Shown in pieces: positions 35,174 through 43,842 of a stretch of DNA of 64,000 nucleotides (position 1 is the first letter of the stretch; every line of letters starts with the position of its first letter). The notes beneath the pieces were generated by a model. It made no database searches and was not told where the DNA came from. It worked only from the letters and a program-made list of their open reading frames with translations. Made by a program: the position numbers and the translations under genes. The DNA comes from Planctomycetota bacterium (GTDB lineage Bacteria; Planctomycetota; B15-G4), in NCBI GenBank assembly GCA_020638905.1, contig JACKHP010000018.1:18376-82375 (forward strand). Direction: 5' to 3'.

Positions 35174-36538
35174 ATGATGACGAAGACCCCGACGATGGGT
35201 TCGCATCGGGCGGACGGCGCGACCCGGCGCTGGGCGACGGGCTCGTGCCCGGCGGGCGGCGCGACGCGAGCGCGTGCCCGCCGACGCCTCGGCGCGACGC
35301 AGGCCGCTCGACTCGTCGTGCTGGGTGCCGCGCTCTGCGCACTCGGCTTCGACGACGCCGACCTGTATCTCGACGACGCCGCCGTCGCCGCGCTCCAGGC
35401 GCGCATCGAGGCCGCGCCGACCCTGGCCGACGTGGCGCGCTCCGACCTGCCGATCGTGGTCGTCGTGCTCGACCGAACGCTCGAGGACGACTTCCGCGCG
35501 GCGCGCGACGCGCGGCCGTCCGACGCGGGCGAGATCGTGTTCGAGTCGTCCGAGCGGCTCACCTTCGACCGCGCGTGGCTGCCCTCCGACCTGCGCGCCA
35601 TCGCGCTGCGCGGGACGACGCGGGTGGGACGACTCGGCGACGACGATCCCGCCGCGTGGCTCGACCGTCTGTGGACGGGGCGCGGCGTCTGCGACGCGGG
35701 CGTCGGCAAGCAGCTCGACGGTCCCGACGCAGCGCGCTGGATGCTCGATCATCGCCTTGCCCCCGAGACCGTGTGCGCGCTGCTCGCCGTGGGACACCTC
35801 GACGAGGCCGTCGAGTTCGCCGAGTGGTTCTGGCACGCGACCCTCGGCACGCCGCTGCTCGCCGGCCTGCACGGCTTCATGACGCGCCAGATGTGGGAGC
35901 CGTGTCTCGAGGCCGGCGCGCCCGGCGCCGTCGAGACCCTCGACGCGTTCTGGACGGAACTCCTCGACGCGCCCACGGTGAACGAGGGCGAGCTGGTGGC
36001 CCTCGCGCCGTTGCTCGACCGCACCGACGAGGTCGCGCGCCTCGTGCGCGACGATCGCCTGGGCCATCTGTGGGGACGCCACGATGAGCTCTTCGACCTG
36101 CTGGCCGACGACGACACGACGCTGCACGAGGCGGCGCGGGTGGCCGGCGACCTCGCAGCGTACGTGGGGGATCGGCTGCGCGAGCTGGGCGTGCAGCACA
36201 CGTCCGACACGATCACGATCGCGAAGAAGGGCGAGAGCTTCCCCGACCAGGCCGAGCAGACCGAGGCCTACTACCGCGACCGGATCGTCGAACTCGCGCG
36301 CCGCGCGTTGCGCGTCTCCCGCGCCGTCGACGGCGACGCCGCCGCGTGGAGTCTCGCGCGCGAGTGCGCGGCGCGCAACGCGAACGCGGCGTCCGGCGTG
36401 CTGCAGGCGCTCGCCGAGCTCGACGCCCCGGACGACGTGCGCGCGGGTCTGGCCCGCCGGGCACTCGAGCGGTACGCCGACGCGCTCACCGACGCGGGGC
36501 GCGTCGCCGCGGACGCGGCGCTCGGCGAGGCGCGGTGA
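35174..36538 (+). CDS. Hypothetical protein
   Basis: A 454-residue protein I cannot place in a family. After ~40 low-complexity residues there is a short hydrophobic stretch (AARLVVLGAALCALGF) that could be a signal or anchor. The rest is Ala/Asp/Leu-rich and mainly helical, with a Trp-rich centre (EFAEWFWHATLG). No catalytic motif is visible. GGAGGG at 35163-35168 lies 5 nt before the first of two adjacent ATGs and 8 nt before the second, so either may be used. TATCCT at about 35127 may be the -10 box. It converges with the thioredoxin-lipoprotein gene. Confidence 0.6.
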   Translation: MMTKTPTMGSHRADGATRRWATGSCPAGGATRARARRRLGATQAARLVVLGAALCALGFDDADLYLDDAAVAALQARIEAAPTLADVARSDLPIVVVVLDRTLEDDFRAARDARPSDAGEIVFESSERLTFDRAWLPSDLRAIALRGTTRVGRLGDDDPAAWLDRLWTGRGVCDAGVGKQLDGPDAARWMLDHRLAPETVCALLAVGHLDEAVEFAEWFWHATLGTPLLAGLHGFMTRQMWEPCLEAGAPGAVETLDAFWTELLDAPTVNEGELVALAPLLDRTDEVARLVRDDRLGHLWGRHDELFDLLADDDTTLHEAARVAGDLAAYVGDRLRELGVQHTSDTITIAKKGESFPDQAEQTEAYYRDRIVELARRALRVSRAVDGDAAAWSLARECAARNANAASGVLQALAELDAPDDVRAGLARRALERYADALTDAGRVAADAALGEAR

Positions 36539-36614
36539 GCGACGTCTGACGCGGGGTGGTGCGCGACCCGAGCGCACGCGGTCGCGCCAGCCACTCGTGC
36601 TCGACCCGCCGCTC

Positions 36615-37316
36615 CTACGCGCCCTCGCCGAGCAGCACGCCGATCGCGTGGCGCAGCGTGGCGTAGTCGCGCGCGGCCTCGGCGTCGAGGTCGTCGTCCG
36701 ACGGGAACAGGTCGGGGCCGGGATGCACGAAGCGCACGACGCCGTCGGCGTCGAGCAGCAGGCTGAAGCTCGTGGCGGCGCGGCGCTCGTCGCCGTCGAG
36801 CCAGATGGCCTGCAGGCTCGTCCAGTCGGCGTCGACGGCGACCGCGCCCGTCCAGCCGAGTTCGGCGGCGGCCTGGGACACGACGTCGTCGCTCACCGGG
36901 CGCGGCGGCTTGGGATGGTAGACGGCCAAGCCTGCCAGGCCGTCGTCGGCGAACTCGTGCAGCAGCGCGTCGAGGGCCGGCAGCGAGCGGCGGCAGTGCG
37001 GGCAGGTGTCGGTCCAGAAGCGCACGAGCGTGGCGCGGTGCGCGTGCACGTCGAACGCCTCGCCGAGGAAGCGCGTGGGCAGCAGCGCCGACACGTCCTG
37101 TCCCAGCAGCTCGGCGCCGGCGCGCGGGAGGGGCATCACGCCGGGCTCGAGCTGCAGCGCTTCGGCGACGTCCACCGCCGAGCCGTCGTCGCGCACCTCG
37201 CGCGACGCGTCGCACGCGACGAGCGGGCAGAAGAGCGTCGCCGCGAGCGTGAGCACGAGCGCACGCGTCGTCGCGCGCGGTGCCGCGGCGCGGCGACGGG
37301 AGAAGAAGGTCGGCAT
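36615..37316 (-). CDS. Thioredoxin-fold lipoprotein (AhpC/TSA-redoxin-like)
   Basis: A signal peptide with lipobox LVAC starts the protein. The redoxin domain has FWTDTCPHCRRSLPAL, a TCPHC active site, and a later LLLDADGVVRFVH strand. The CPHC motif differs from the CPPC of the 19.7-kb paralogue and suggests an oxidising or disulfide-exchange role. At 233 residues it has an N-terminal extension. The ATG was chosen just before the Arg-rich n-region. It follows the holin-like gene by 23 bp and ends a minus-strand run. Confidence 0.82.
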   Translation of the reverse strand: MPTFFSRRRAAAPRATTRALVLTLAATLFCPLVACDASREVRDDGSAVDVAEALQLEPGVMPLPRAGAELLGQDVSALLPTRFLGEAFDVHAHRATLVRFWTDTCPHCRRSLPALDALLHEFADDGLAGLAVYHPKPPRPVSDDVVSQAAAELGWTGAVAVDADWTSLQAIWLDGDERRAATSFSLLLDADGVVRFVHPGPDLFPSDDDLDAEAARDYATLRHAIGVLLGEGA

Positions 37317-37339
37317 CGTGTCCTCGGGACGTCGGGCGG

Positions 37340-37627
37340 TCAGTTCGGCGCAGCCGTGCGCGAGAAGCGGTTGGCGAGCCACGCCAGGAGCGCGCCGCCG
37401 AGCATGCCGTCGAGCAGGCCGTAGCCGGCGCCGACGAACGAGTTCAGCATGCCGGGCGTGCCGGTGTAGCCGGGATACACCGAAGCCATGGCGAGCAGGA
37501 AGTCCTTGCCGTAGTAGCCGCCGGCGGTCGTGCCGAGCGCGGTGGCGGTGAGTGAGGTGACGAGCATGCAGCCGCCCCACAGCAGGCCGCAGGCGATCGA
37601 CAGGCCGCGCACGTCGAGACGTGTCAT
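37340..37627 (-). CDS. Small membrane protein of the bacteriophage-holin-annotated family
   Basis: A 95-residue protein with two membrane segments: LSIACGLLWGGCMLVTSLTA and GAGYGLLDGMLGGALLAWLANRF. The loop holds a YPGYTGTPGMLNSF motif. The same pattern (GLLWG, then Y.GY, then GL.DG..GGA..AWLYN) is found in short proteins often annotated as holin. No phage gene is nearby, so a membrane regulatory or scaffold role is more likely. GGAGG lies 7 nt before the ATG. It lies between DUF1080 and the thioredoxin lipoprotein. Confidence 0.65.
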   Translation of the reverse strand: MTRLDVRGLSIACGLLWGGCMLVTSLTATALGTTAGGYYGKDFLLAMASVYPGYTGTPGMLNSFVGAGYGLLDGMLGGALLAWLANRFSRTAAPN

Positions 37628-37818
37628 GGGATGTCCTCCCGCGCGCCGGAGCGCGTCGACCCGTCTGGCCGCCGCGCGGCGCGTGCCGTCCATCGTGCCA
37701 CCGGAGTCCGTGCGTCCGGGTGACGAAACGGAGACCGCGCGGGACGGGCCTCGAGCACGGGCGCGGCGGCGGAGGTCCGGGCCGGCCCGGGCCACCGGCG
37801 CGCCGGTCAGCCGCGCGT

Positions 37819-38613
37819 TCAGCCGTCGAGGCGACGCACCTTGAGGTTCCTGAACCACACCGCGTCGCCGTGGTCCTGGAGCGCGAGGTGCCCGACGGTC
37901 GCGACGCCGTAGCCCGGCCACTGGGAGAACTTGCTCGCGGCGACGAGCGCCTGCCACTCGGGCGAGCCGAGCTCGTACTCGAGCAGCTTCGTCCCGTTGA
38001 GCCAGTGCTCGACGTGGCTGCCGCGGCGCAGGATGTACGCGTGGTTGAACTCGCCCACCGGACGCGTCACGTCGTCGGCCGGCGCGTGCAGCGCGTAGTT
38101 CGATCCGGCGGACGTCTTGGGGTCGAGCCCGTTCGCGTGGCCCTGGTTGTCGAGCACCTGCATCTCGGGGCCGGTCTCGAAGATGTACTCGGCGTCGGGA
38201 TCCTCGGTGACCGCGAAGAAGATGCCGCTGTTGCCGCCCTCGCCGATCTTCCAGTCGACCTGCAGCTCGAAGTCGCCGTAGGTGTCGCGCGTGACGATGT
38301 CGCCGGCGCCGTCGGCGACGCGCGCCAGGCAGCCGTCCTGCGCGGCCCAGCCGGACGAGATGGCGTCGGACTTGTAGTTGCGCCAGGCGTCGAGCGAGCG
38401 GCCGTCGAAGAGCAGCGTCCAGCCGGAGGCGCGCTCGGCGTCGCTGAGCGTGTTCGGCGGCAGCGACGCGTCGGCGTCGCGCGCCGCGGGCGGGACGGCG
38501 TCGGCCAGCGCGTCGTCGACGAGCGTCACGTCGTCGTGCGCGGCGCAGCCCGCGGCGGAGAGGACGACCAGGGTCAGCGCGGCGACGCGCCGCAGGGTGT
38601 GCGAGCGGCTCAA
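37819..38613 (-). CDS. DUF1080 (3-keto-disaccharide hydrolase-like) lipoprotein
   Basis: A signal peptide ends in SAAGC, a lipobox. The domain DUF1080 (a concanavalin-like beta sandwich) shows TLLFDGRSLDAWRN, GDFELQVDWKI...NSGIFF and GPEMQVLDNQGHA. The family includes 3-keto-disaccharide hydrolases, which cleave oxidised glycosides. It would face the periplasm. The start is TTG, supported by a GGAG 6 nt upstream; no ATG fits. Its place next to an MFS permease and an isomerase/epimerase suggests a sugar catabolic route. Confidence 0.85.
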   Translation of the reverse strand: MSRSHTLRRVAALTLVVLSAAGCAAHDDVTLVDDALADAVPPAARDADASLPPNTLSDAERASGWTLLFDGRSLDAWRNYKSDAISSGWAAQDGCLARVADGAGDIVTRDTYGDFELQVDWKIGEGGNSGIFFAVTEDPDAEYIFETGPEMQVLDNQGHANGLDPKTSAGSNYALHAPADDVTRPVGEFNHAYILRRGSHVEHWLNGTKLLEYELGSPEWQALVAASKFSQWPGYGVATVGHLALQDHGDAVWFRNLKVRRLDG

Positions 38614-38686
38614 GGCGTGCTCCGGAGGACGGGGAGGAAGGAGGTGGGGAGGGTACGCGCGGGTCGCGCGGGCCCGGTGCGCGGCG

Positions 38687-39973
38687 TCACGCGGCCACGC
38701 GCTTGCGTCCGCCGGGGTACGCCAGGGCCAGGATCACGAGGCAGCCCAGCGCGCCCCACATCGGGACGCTGAAGAGCTTCGTGTAGTCGAGCTTGCCGTC
38801 GATCGTGGCCCAGTCGGCCGTCTCGCCGGCGATCAGGCTGCCGACGATGATGCCGATGCCGACGATCACGAGGTTGAAGAGCGACTGCGCGCTGGCGCGG
38901 ATGTCGCCGGTGGTCTCCTCGTCGACGATCATGAACGCGACGAAGATGAAGCAGCCGAAGCACAGGCCGTGCAGCGCCACGCCGGCCATCAGCAGCGGCA
39001 CCGACGTCACGTTCGCGAAGATCGCCATGCGTCCCGCGTAGGCGGCCAGTCCCACGGCGAGCAGCGTCTTGCGCGAGACCTTCTTGGCTACCAGCGGGAT
39101 GAGCGAGAGCACCGCGATCTCGGAGATCTGGCCGATCGTCATGAGACCGCCGCCGCCCACGCCGAAGATCTGGTTGATCGTGTCGGCCGCGTCGGTCTGG
39201 AAGGTCGAGAGGAAGCCCGACGTGTGCACGAAGTAGAACTGGTGGATGCAGGACACCGGCACCGCGAGCAGGAAGAGCGTCAGCAGCGGCTGGCGCCTGA
39301 CCTCTCCCAGGGCCTCGAGGCTGGCGTTCTTCTGCGAGCCCTGGGCCGGCGGCGTGTGCGGCAGGAGGAAGCAGAACACGCCCATCGCCGCGCCGAGGAT
39401 GCCCGAGAGCCGGAAGGCGTCGGCGCGTCCCGCGTCCTGCGCGGCGGCCACCACGGCCTCGGACACGCCGGTGGGTGTGTGCTTCGCGAGCAGCCATTGC
39501 CCGATGCCGATGCCCACCGCGACCCAGCCGATGGTGCCCCACACGCGCACCTTGCCGAAGTCGCGGTCGCGGTCGGGCAGATGGTGGAAGGCGAGCGAGT
39601 TCGTGAGCGAGAGCGTGGGCGAGTAGACGAGGGAGTAGAGCAGCGAGAAGGCCAGGAAGCCCCAGTACGTCTCGATCTCGGCGAGCTGCCAGATGAGCAC
39701 GGCGCCCAGCAGGTGGCTGATGGCCAGGAAGCGCTCGGTGGAGAACCAGCGGTCGGCGATCTGTCCCGCGATGAACGGAGCCACGATGGCGCCCACGGCG
39801 CCGACGGCGAACATCATCGAGATCTGGCCGGCGTCGAAACCACGCGTCCCCGCGAGGTACGGCCACAGGATCGGCAGCCACGCACCCCAGATCGCGTACT
39901 GCAGGAACATCATGAGCGAGAGGCGGAACTGGAGACCCGCGCTCATGGGCTCTGCGGGGCTGTCGTCGATCAT
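38687..39973 (-). CDS. MFS transporter of the nucleoside:H+ symporter type
   Basis: About twelve membrane segments span 428 residues. Motifs such as FLQYAIWGAWLPILWPYL at the N terminus, GQIADRWF between TM2 and TM3, and DRDFGKVRVWGTIGWV in the middle are typical of the NupG/Nuc_H_symport group. The substrate may be a nucleoside, but planctomycete members sit in sugar clusters, and here a small carbohydrate is more likely. GGAGG lies 6 nt before the ATG. The gene lies between the isomerase and the DUF1080 gene, spaced 85 and 73 bp from them. Confidence 0.85.
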   Translation of the reverse strand: MIDDSPAEPMSAGLQFRLSLMMFLQYAIWGAWLPILWPYLAGTRGFDAGQISMMFAVGAVGAIVAPFIAGQIADRWFSTERFLAISHLLGAVLIWQLAEIETYWGFLAFSLLYSLVYSPTLSLTNSLAFHHLPDRDRDFGKVRVWGTIGWVAVGIGIGQWLLAKHTPTGVSEAVVAAAQDAGRADAFRLSGILGAAMGVFCFLLPHTPPAQGSQKNASLEALGEVRRQPLLTLFLLAVPVSCIHQFYFVHTSGFLSTFQTDAADTINQIFGVGGGGLMTIGQISEIAVLSLIPLVAKKVSRKTLLAVGLAAYAGRMAIFANVTSVPLLMAGVALHGLCFGCFIFVAFMIVDEETTGDIRASAQSLFNLVIVGIGIIVGSLIAGETADWATIDGKLDYTKLFSVPMWGALGCLVILALAYPGGRKRVAA

Positions 39974-40058
39974 GCTCGTCCTCCGGCCCGGGGCGCCCGG
40001 GCGAATCGCGCGTCGCTCGCGGCGCCGCGCGGCGTCGCGGGACGGCGCGCGGCCGCTG

Positions 40059-41102
40059 CTACTCGCTGAAGGCCGCGTCGAACGCGATCGTCGAACGCGG
40101 GAAGTCGAGGTGGTGCACGAAGGCCGCGGCTTCGGTGGCGCCGTGCTCGCGGTCCATCATCGGATCCTCCCACTCGACGGTGAGCGGACCCTCGTAGCCG
40201 ACGTGGTTCAGCACGCGCAGGATCGCCTCAAAGTCGATGCGCCCGCGGCCGGGCGACCGGAAGTCCCAGAAGCGTCCGTCGCTGCCGAAGTCGGTGTGCC
40301 CGCCGAACACGCCCGCCTCGGCGGGGGACGCGCTCCACCAGACGTCCTTCACGTGCACGTTGAACAGGCGCGCGCCGAACTCGCGCAGGAACGCGAGGTA
40401 GTCGACGCCCTGGTAGCCGAAGTGCGACGGGTCGAAGTTGAAGCCGAACGCGGGGTGCTCCTTCACCGCCGCGAGCGCGCGCCGCGTCGACGCGATGTCG
40501 AACGCGATCTCGGTCGGGTGCACCTCGAGCGCGAAGGCCACGCCGAGCTTGGCGTAGGCGTCGAGGATCGGCGTCCAGCGCGTGGCGAAGTCGCGGAAGC
40601 CGGCCTCGATCGCGCCGGCCGGCAGCGGCGGGAAGGCGTACGCCGCGTCCCAGATCGAGCTGCCGGTGAAGCCGACCACCACGGCGCGGCCCGTGCGCGC
40701 GAGCTGCTGCTTCACGTCGTCGGGCGCCGCGTCGAAGAAGGCGCGCGCGGCGCGTCCCGTGACGAGCATCTCGTCGGCCGCGCGACGGCGCACGCCCTCG
40801 GGGTCGCCGTCGCCCCACACGTGCTCGGGCAGGATGCCCTTGTGGCGCTCGTCGATCTTGTCGCACACCGCCTGTCCCGCGAGGTGGTTGCTGATCGCGA
40901 ACGAGCGCAGGTCGTGGTCGAGCAGCAGCTCCCACTTGTCCTTGCAGTAACCCGGCTCGTCGAGCGCGCGCCGCGGGTCGAAGTGGTCGCCCCAGCAGGC
41001 GAGCTCGAGCCCGTCGTAGCCGAACAGCGCCGCCTTGTCGGCCAACGTCTCGAGCGGCAGGTCGGCCCACTGGCCGGTGAACAGGCACACGGGACGGGAC
41101 AT
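40059..41102 (-). CDS. Sugar phosphate isomerase/epimerase (TIM barrel, AP_endonuc_2)
   Basis: A TIM-barrel enzyme of 347 residues with FALEVHPTEIAFD, FGFNFDPSHFGYQG, NVHVKDVWW and TVEWEDPM; the Glu, Asp, His and Glu residues of these motifs would bind the metal. Such enzymes epimerise or isomerise sugars or their keto forms. It is first in the minus cluster with MFS and DUF1080 and may process their product. The ATG at 41100-41102 was chosen; a longer frame is Arg-rich. A Gfo/Idh/MocA oxidoreductase, its usual partner, is encoded 21 kb away at the island edge. Confidence 0.87.
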   Translation of the reverse strand: MSRPVCLFTGQWADLPLETLADKAALFGYDGLELACWGDHFDPRRALDEPGYCKDKWELLLDHDLRSFAISNHLAGQAVCDKIDERHKGILPEHVWGDGDPEGVRRRAADEMLVTGRAARAFFDAAPDDVKQQLARTGRAVVVGFTGSSIWDAAYAFPPLPAGAIEAGFRDFATRWTPILDAYAKLGVAFALEVHPTEIAFDIASTRRALAAVKEHPAFGFNFDPSHFGYQGVDYLAFLREFGARLFNVHVKDVWWSASPAEAGVFGGHTDFGSDGRFWDFRSPGRGRIDFEAILRVLNHVGYEGPLTVEWEDPMMDREHGATEAAAFVHHLDFPRSTIAFDAAFSE

Positions 41103-41238
41103 GGCAGCGACCCTCGGGGCGGGTTGGGACGGACGACCCATGCGTCGCGGGGCGCGGCGCGCGGGGCACGATATCAGGAGGTCCCGGGGCGTGCGAGGAA
41201 GCGGGGGCCGGTGCCGACGAGTCCCGGCGTGAGGCCGC

Positions 41239-43494
41239 TCAGCGGTCGCTCGGACCGATGACGAGCACGCGTCGCTCGGCGACGGGCCGGAAGAGATCGA
41301 AGACGGCACGGGCTTCCCGGGCGTCCGCCCTGTCCGCCGGGCTCGCGATGACGGTGATGGTGGACGCGGGCAGGCCGTGGACGTCGACCTCGCCCCGCGC
41401 GTCGGTGCGCAGCGACTGCGCGGAGGCGCCCGCGCCGAACTGCACCCAGAGCCGCGCGCCCTGCGCATCGAGGCAGCTCACCCGGGCCCGCGCGACGGGG
41501 GCCCCGTGCTCGTCGACGACGCGCAGCGCGAGGCTGCGTTCGGGGACGAGCGCGACGTCGAACGCGTTGCGCCCGTCGTCGTAGCGCGCGAGCGGACGCG
41601 TCCAGGGCCGGTAGCCGGGAGCCGTGACCATCACGATCAGCTCGCCCGCGGCGAGGCCCGTGAGCAGGAAGTGTCCGCAAGCGTCGTCGACGTGGACGGC
41701 CTCGCCGCTGAACGTGTCGTCGGGCAGGTGCCGATGGGGGGTCACGTCGAAGTGCGCGACCGGCCGGTCGGTCTGCGCGTCGCGCACGGTGCCCTCCAGC
41801 GTCACGCCGCTCAGCGCGAGGGGATCAAGCACGAGTTCGAGGTCGTGCTCGCCGGCCGACACGCGGAAGCTGCGGCGCAGCGTCGGATCGTCGGGATGCA
41901 CGGCCTCGAGCCGGTAGCCGCCGGCGTTGAGCTGCGCGAACGCGAAGCGTCCGTCGCCGTCGGTGACGGCGCTCTCGAGTCCGAAGGCCCGCTCCCACGT
42001 CGGCATGGGATACGTGCTGTACGCGGAGGCGACGAGACGCTCGCCTTCGAGCACGAGATCGGCGCCGGCGATCGGCCGCCGCTCGGCGTCGTACAGGACG
42101 CCGGTGATCGCGAGCGCGCGCCCGAGGCGCAGCTCGACCCACGTCTCCTGTTCGGCGACGACGGCCACCGGCTGCACGACGGTGGGGGCGCAACCGTCGG
42201 CCAGGGCCAGCACGCGCGCGGCGGCGTCCGGCGCGAGTCCGCCGACGCGATAGCGTCCCTCGGCGTCGCTGTGCGTGCTGCGCGCAGGCACGTCGTCGCC
42301 CTCGACGCGCACGGACGCTCCCGCGACGGGACGGTCGTCGGCGTCGCGCACCACGCCCGCCACGGCGCAACCCGTCCCGAGCACGAGCACGAGTTCGCCC
42401 TCGCGCGGATCGTGCGTCACGCTCAGCGGCGGGGCGTCGGGGACGTCGACCGAGAAGGTGAGCTCGCGCGGCGCGAGGGCGTCGAAGCGGAAGCGTCCAC
42501 GGGCGTCGGAGAGGGCCGAGACGGTGGCGGCGTCGCAGGTGAAGAGCGCCGCCCGCTCGGTGAGGAACTGCGGTCCGAACGGATCGCGTCCGCTCGCCAC
42601 CACGCGCACGCCGGGGGCCGGCGATCCGTCGGCGCGGGTCACCCGTCCGTCGAGGGGCACGGCGTCGTCGAGCACGAGGCGCAGGTCGCGCGCCGTCTCG
42701 CCGGGCGCGAGCGTCCCGTGCAGGCGGACGCTGCAGAGGCGCCCCGGTGCGGCGGCGGAGAGCACGAACGGCGGACCGAGGCAGGCGAGTTCGAAGCGTC
42801 CCGCCGCGTCGCTGCGCGTCTCGACGTCGGGCGCGAGGTCGCGCTCGGCGTCGGGAGGGAGCTGCCACAGGCTGCGCGTCCAGCCCGACACGCGCGCGTC
42901 GGCGAGCGGGTTGCCGAACGCGTCGACCACGAGGCCCGCGACGCCGCCGCAGGACGGCACGAGGACGTCGAGCGTGCGCACGTCGCCCTCGCGCAGGGTG
43001 AGCCGGCGCTCGACGAACGCGCCGCCCGTCGTGACGCCGGATGCGACGATCACGCCGCGCAGGCGCACGGGGGCCGGCAGGTCGAAGCGCACGGAGCCGG
43101 TGTCGTCGGTCCGCGCACGGGGCGCGCGGTCGTCCGTGCGCGGGACGAGCTCGAGTTCGACCGCGACGTCCGCGACGGGTGCGCGCGCCCCGGTCAGCAC
43201 GCGCAGCACGAGGCGCGCGTGTCCCGGTGGCGGCGCGCTCGTCGCGTCGTCGGCCGACGCCTCTGCGGAGGACGACGCCCCGTCGCCGGACGCGCCGAGG
43301 GACGGCGACACGAGCGCGTCGGCTCCGGCTGGGGACACCGGCGCGCCCAGATCCATCGCCGCGCCGTCGGGCGCCGACGACACGGGCGCGAGCCGCGGCC
43401 GGTCGGCGCGACCGGACGGCGCGAGCCACCACGCGGCGCCCGCCAGCAGCGCCAGGACGACGACGATCAGGCTCGCGCGCTTCGTTCCGTCCAT
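41239..43494 (-). CDS. Membrane-anchored protein with carboxypeptidase regulatory-like repeats
   Basis: An N-terminal membrane anchor (RASLIVVVLALLAGAAWWLA) is followed by a Ser/Ala/Asp-rich linker and at least five CarboxypepD_reg-like beta-sandwich repeats. Examples include VAGLVVDAFGNPLADARVSG, VAGVVRDADDRPVAGASVRV and ITGVLYDAERRPIAGADLVL. Each repeat has the D..G.F.F..L.PG.Y.L consensus. The protein is 751 residues and probably sits on the outer face of the cytoplasmic membrane. No catalytic domain is present. The repeats may mediate assembly with other envelope proteins. The start was set at the Met before the charged n-region. Confidence 0.78.
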   Translation of the reverse strand: MDGTKRASLIVVVLALLAGAAWWLAPSGRADRPRLAPVSSAPDGAAMDLGAPVSPAGADALVSPSLGASGDGASSSAEASADDATSAPPPGHARLVLRVLTGARAPVADVAVELELVPRTDDRAPRARTDDTGSVRFDLPAPVRLRGVIVASGVTTGGAFVERRLTLREGDVRTLDVLVPSCGGVAGLVVDAFGNPLADARVSGWTRSLWQLPPDAERDLAPDVETRSDAAGRFELACLGPPFVLSAAAPGRLCSVRLHGTLAPGETARDLRLVLDDAVPLDGRVTRADGSPAPGVRVVASGRDPFGPQFLTERAALFTCDAATVSALSDARGRFRFDALAPRELTFSVDVPDAPPLSVTHDPREGELVLVLGTGCAVAGVVRDADDRPVAGASVRVEGDDVPARSTHSDAEGRYRVGGLAPDAAARVLALADGCAPTVVQPVAVVAEQETWVELRLGRALAITGVLYDAERRPIAGADLVLEGERLVASAYSTYPMPTWERAFGLESAVTDGDGRFAFAQLNAGGYRLEAVHPDDPTLRRSFRVSAGEHDLELVLDPLALSGVTLEGTVRDAQTDRPVAHFDVTPHRHLPDDTFSGEAVHVDDACGHFLLTGLAAGELIVMVTAPGYRPWTRPLARYDDGRNAFDVALVPERSLALRVVDEHGAPVARARVSCLDAQGARLWVQFGAGASAQSLRTDARGEVDVHGLPASTITVIASPADRADAREARAVFDLFRPVAERRVLVIGPSDR

Positions 43495-43842
43495 GCGGAT
43501 CTCGTCCCGGGCTGGGCGCCCCGAGCGGCCGGTTCGCTCGGGGCTCGTCCCCGGGCTCCAGTGTGCCAGCCGCCTCGCGCCGAGATCGAGTCGAGATCGA
43601 GTGGGGACGTCGCACGGTTCGCGCGTGTCTCGGGGCGTTCGACGCGGCCCGCTTGCGAGCCCTGATCGCGGCCCTGCTCCGATCCGTCGATCCGGCTGCA
43701 GAGGTGGAGCCCGAGTCCGGCGGGGCGGCGTACCGGCGCTCGCTCCTCGTCGCCGGTGGCGCTTTCGTGAAGTGCTCCCGTCGCGCGTCGATCCGGTGTG
43801 GGATGGGGCTCCGGCATCGCACGTCACCCCGAGAGACCGACG
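43495..43842. other. 348-bp divergent intergenic region
   Basis: This stretch lies between the CarboxypepD_reg gene (minus) and the TPR/NHL gene (plus). A plus-strand reading frame around 43563-43695 encodes VEIEWGRRTVRA...FDAARLRALIAAL, which recalls the IS66 accessory TnpA protein, but it has no clear start or stop of its own and may be chance. No promoter can be named with confidence. Confidence 0.35.

Noticed and set aside
37340..37627. Prophage remnant suggested by the holin-like protein
   Set aside because: No other phage gene is near; the family occurs widely as a stand-alone small membrane protein.
43563..43695. IS66 TnpA-like peptide (FDAARLRALIAAL)
   Set aside because: Only about 35 residues match loosely, there are no terminal inverted repeats and no transposase nearby. 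Kept only as a remark in the intergenic entry.
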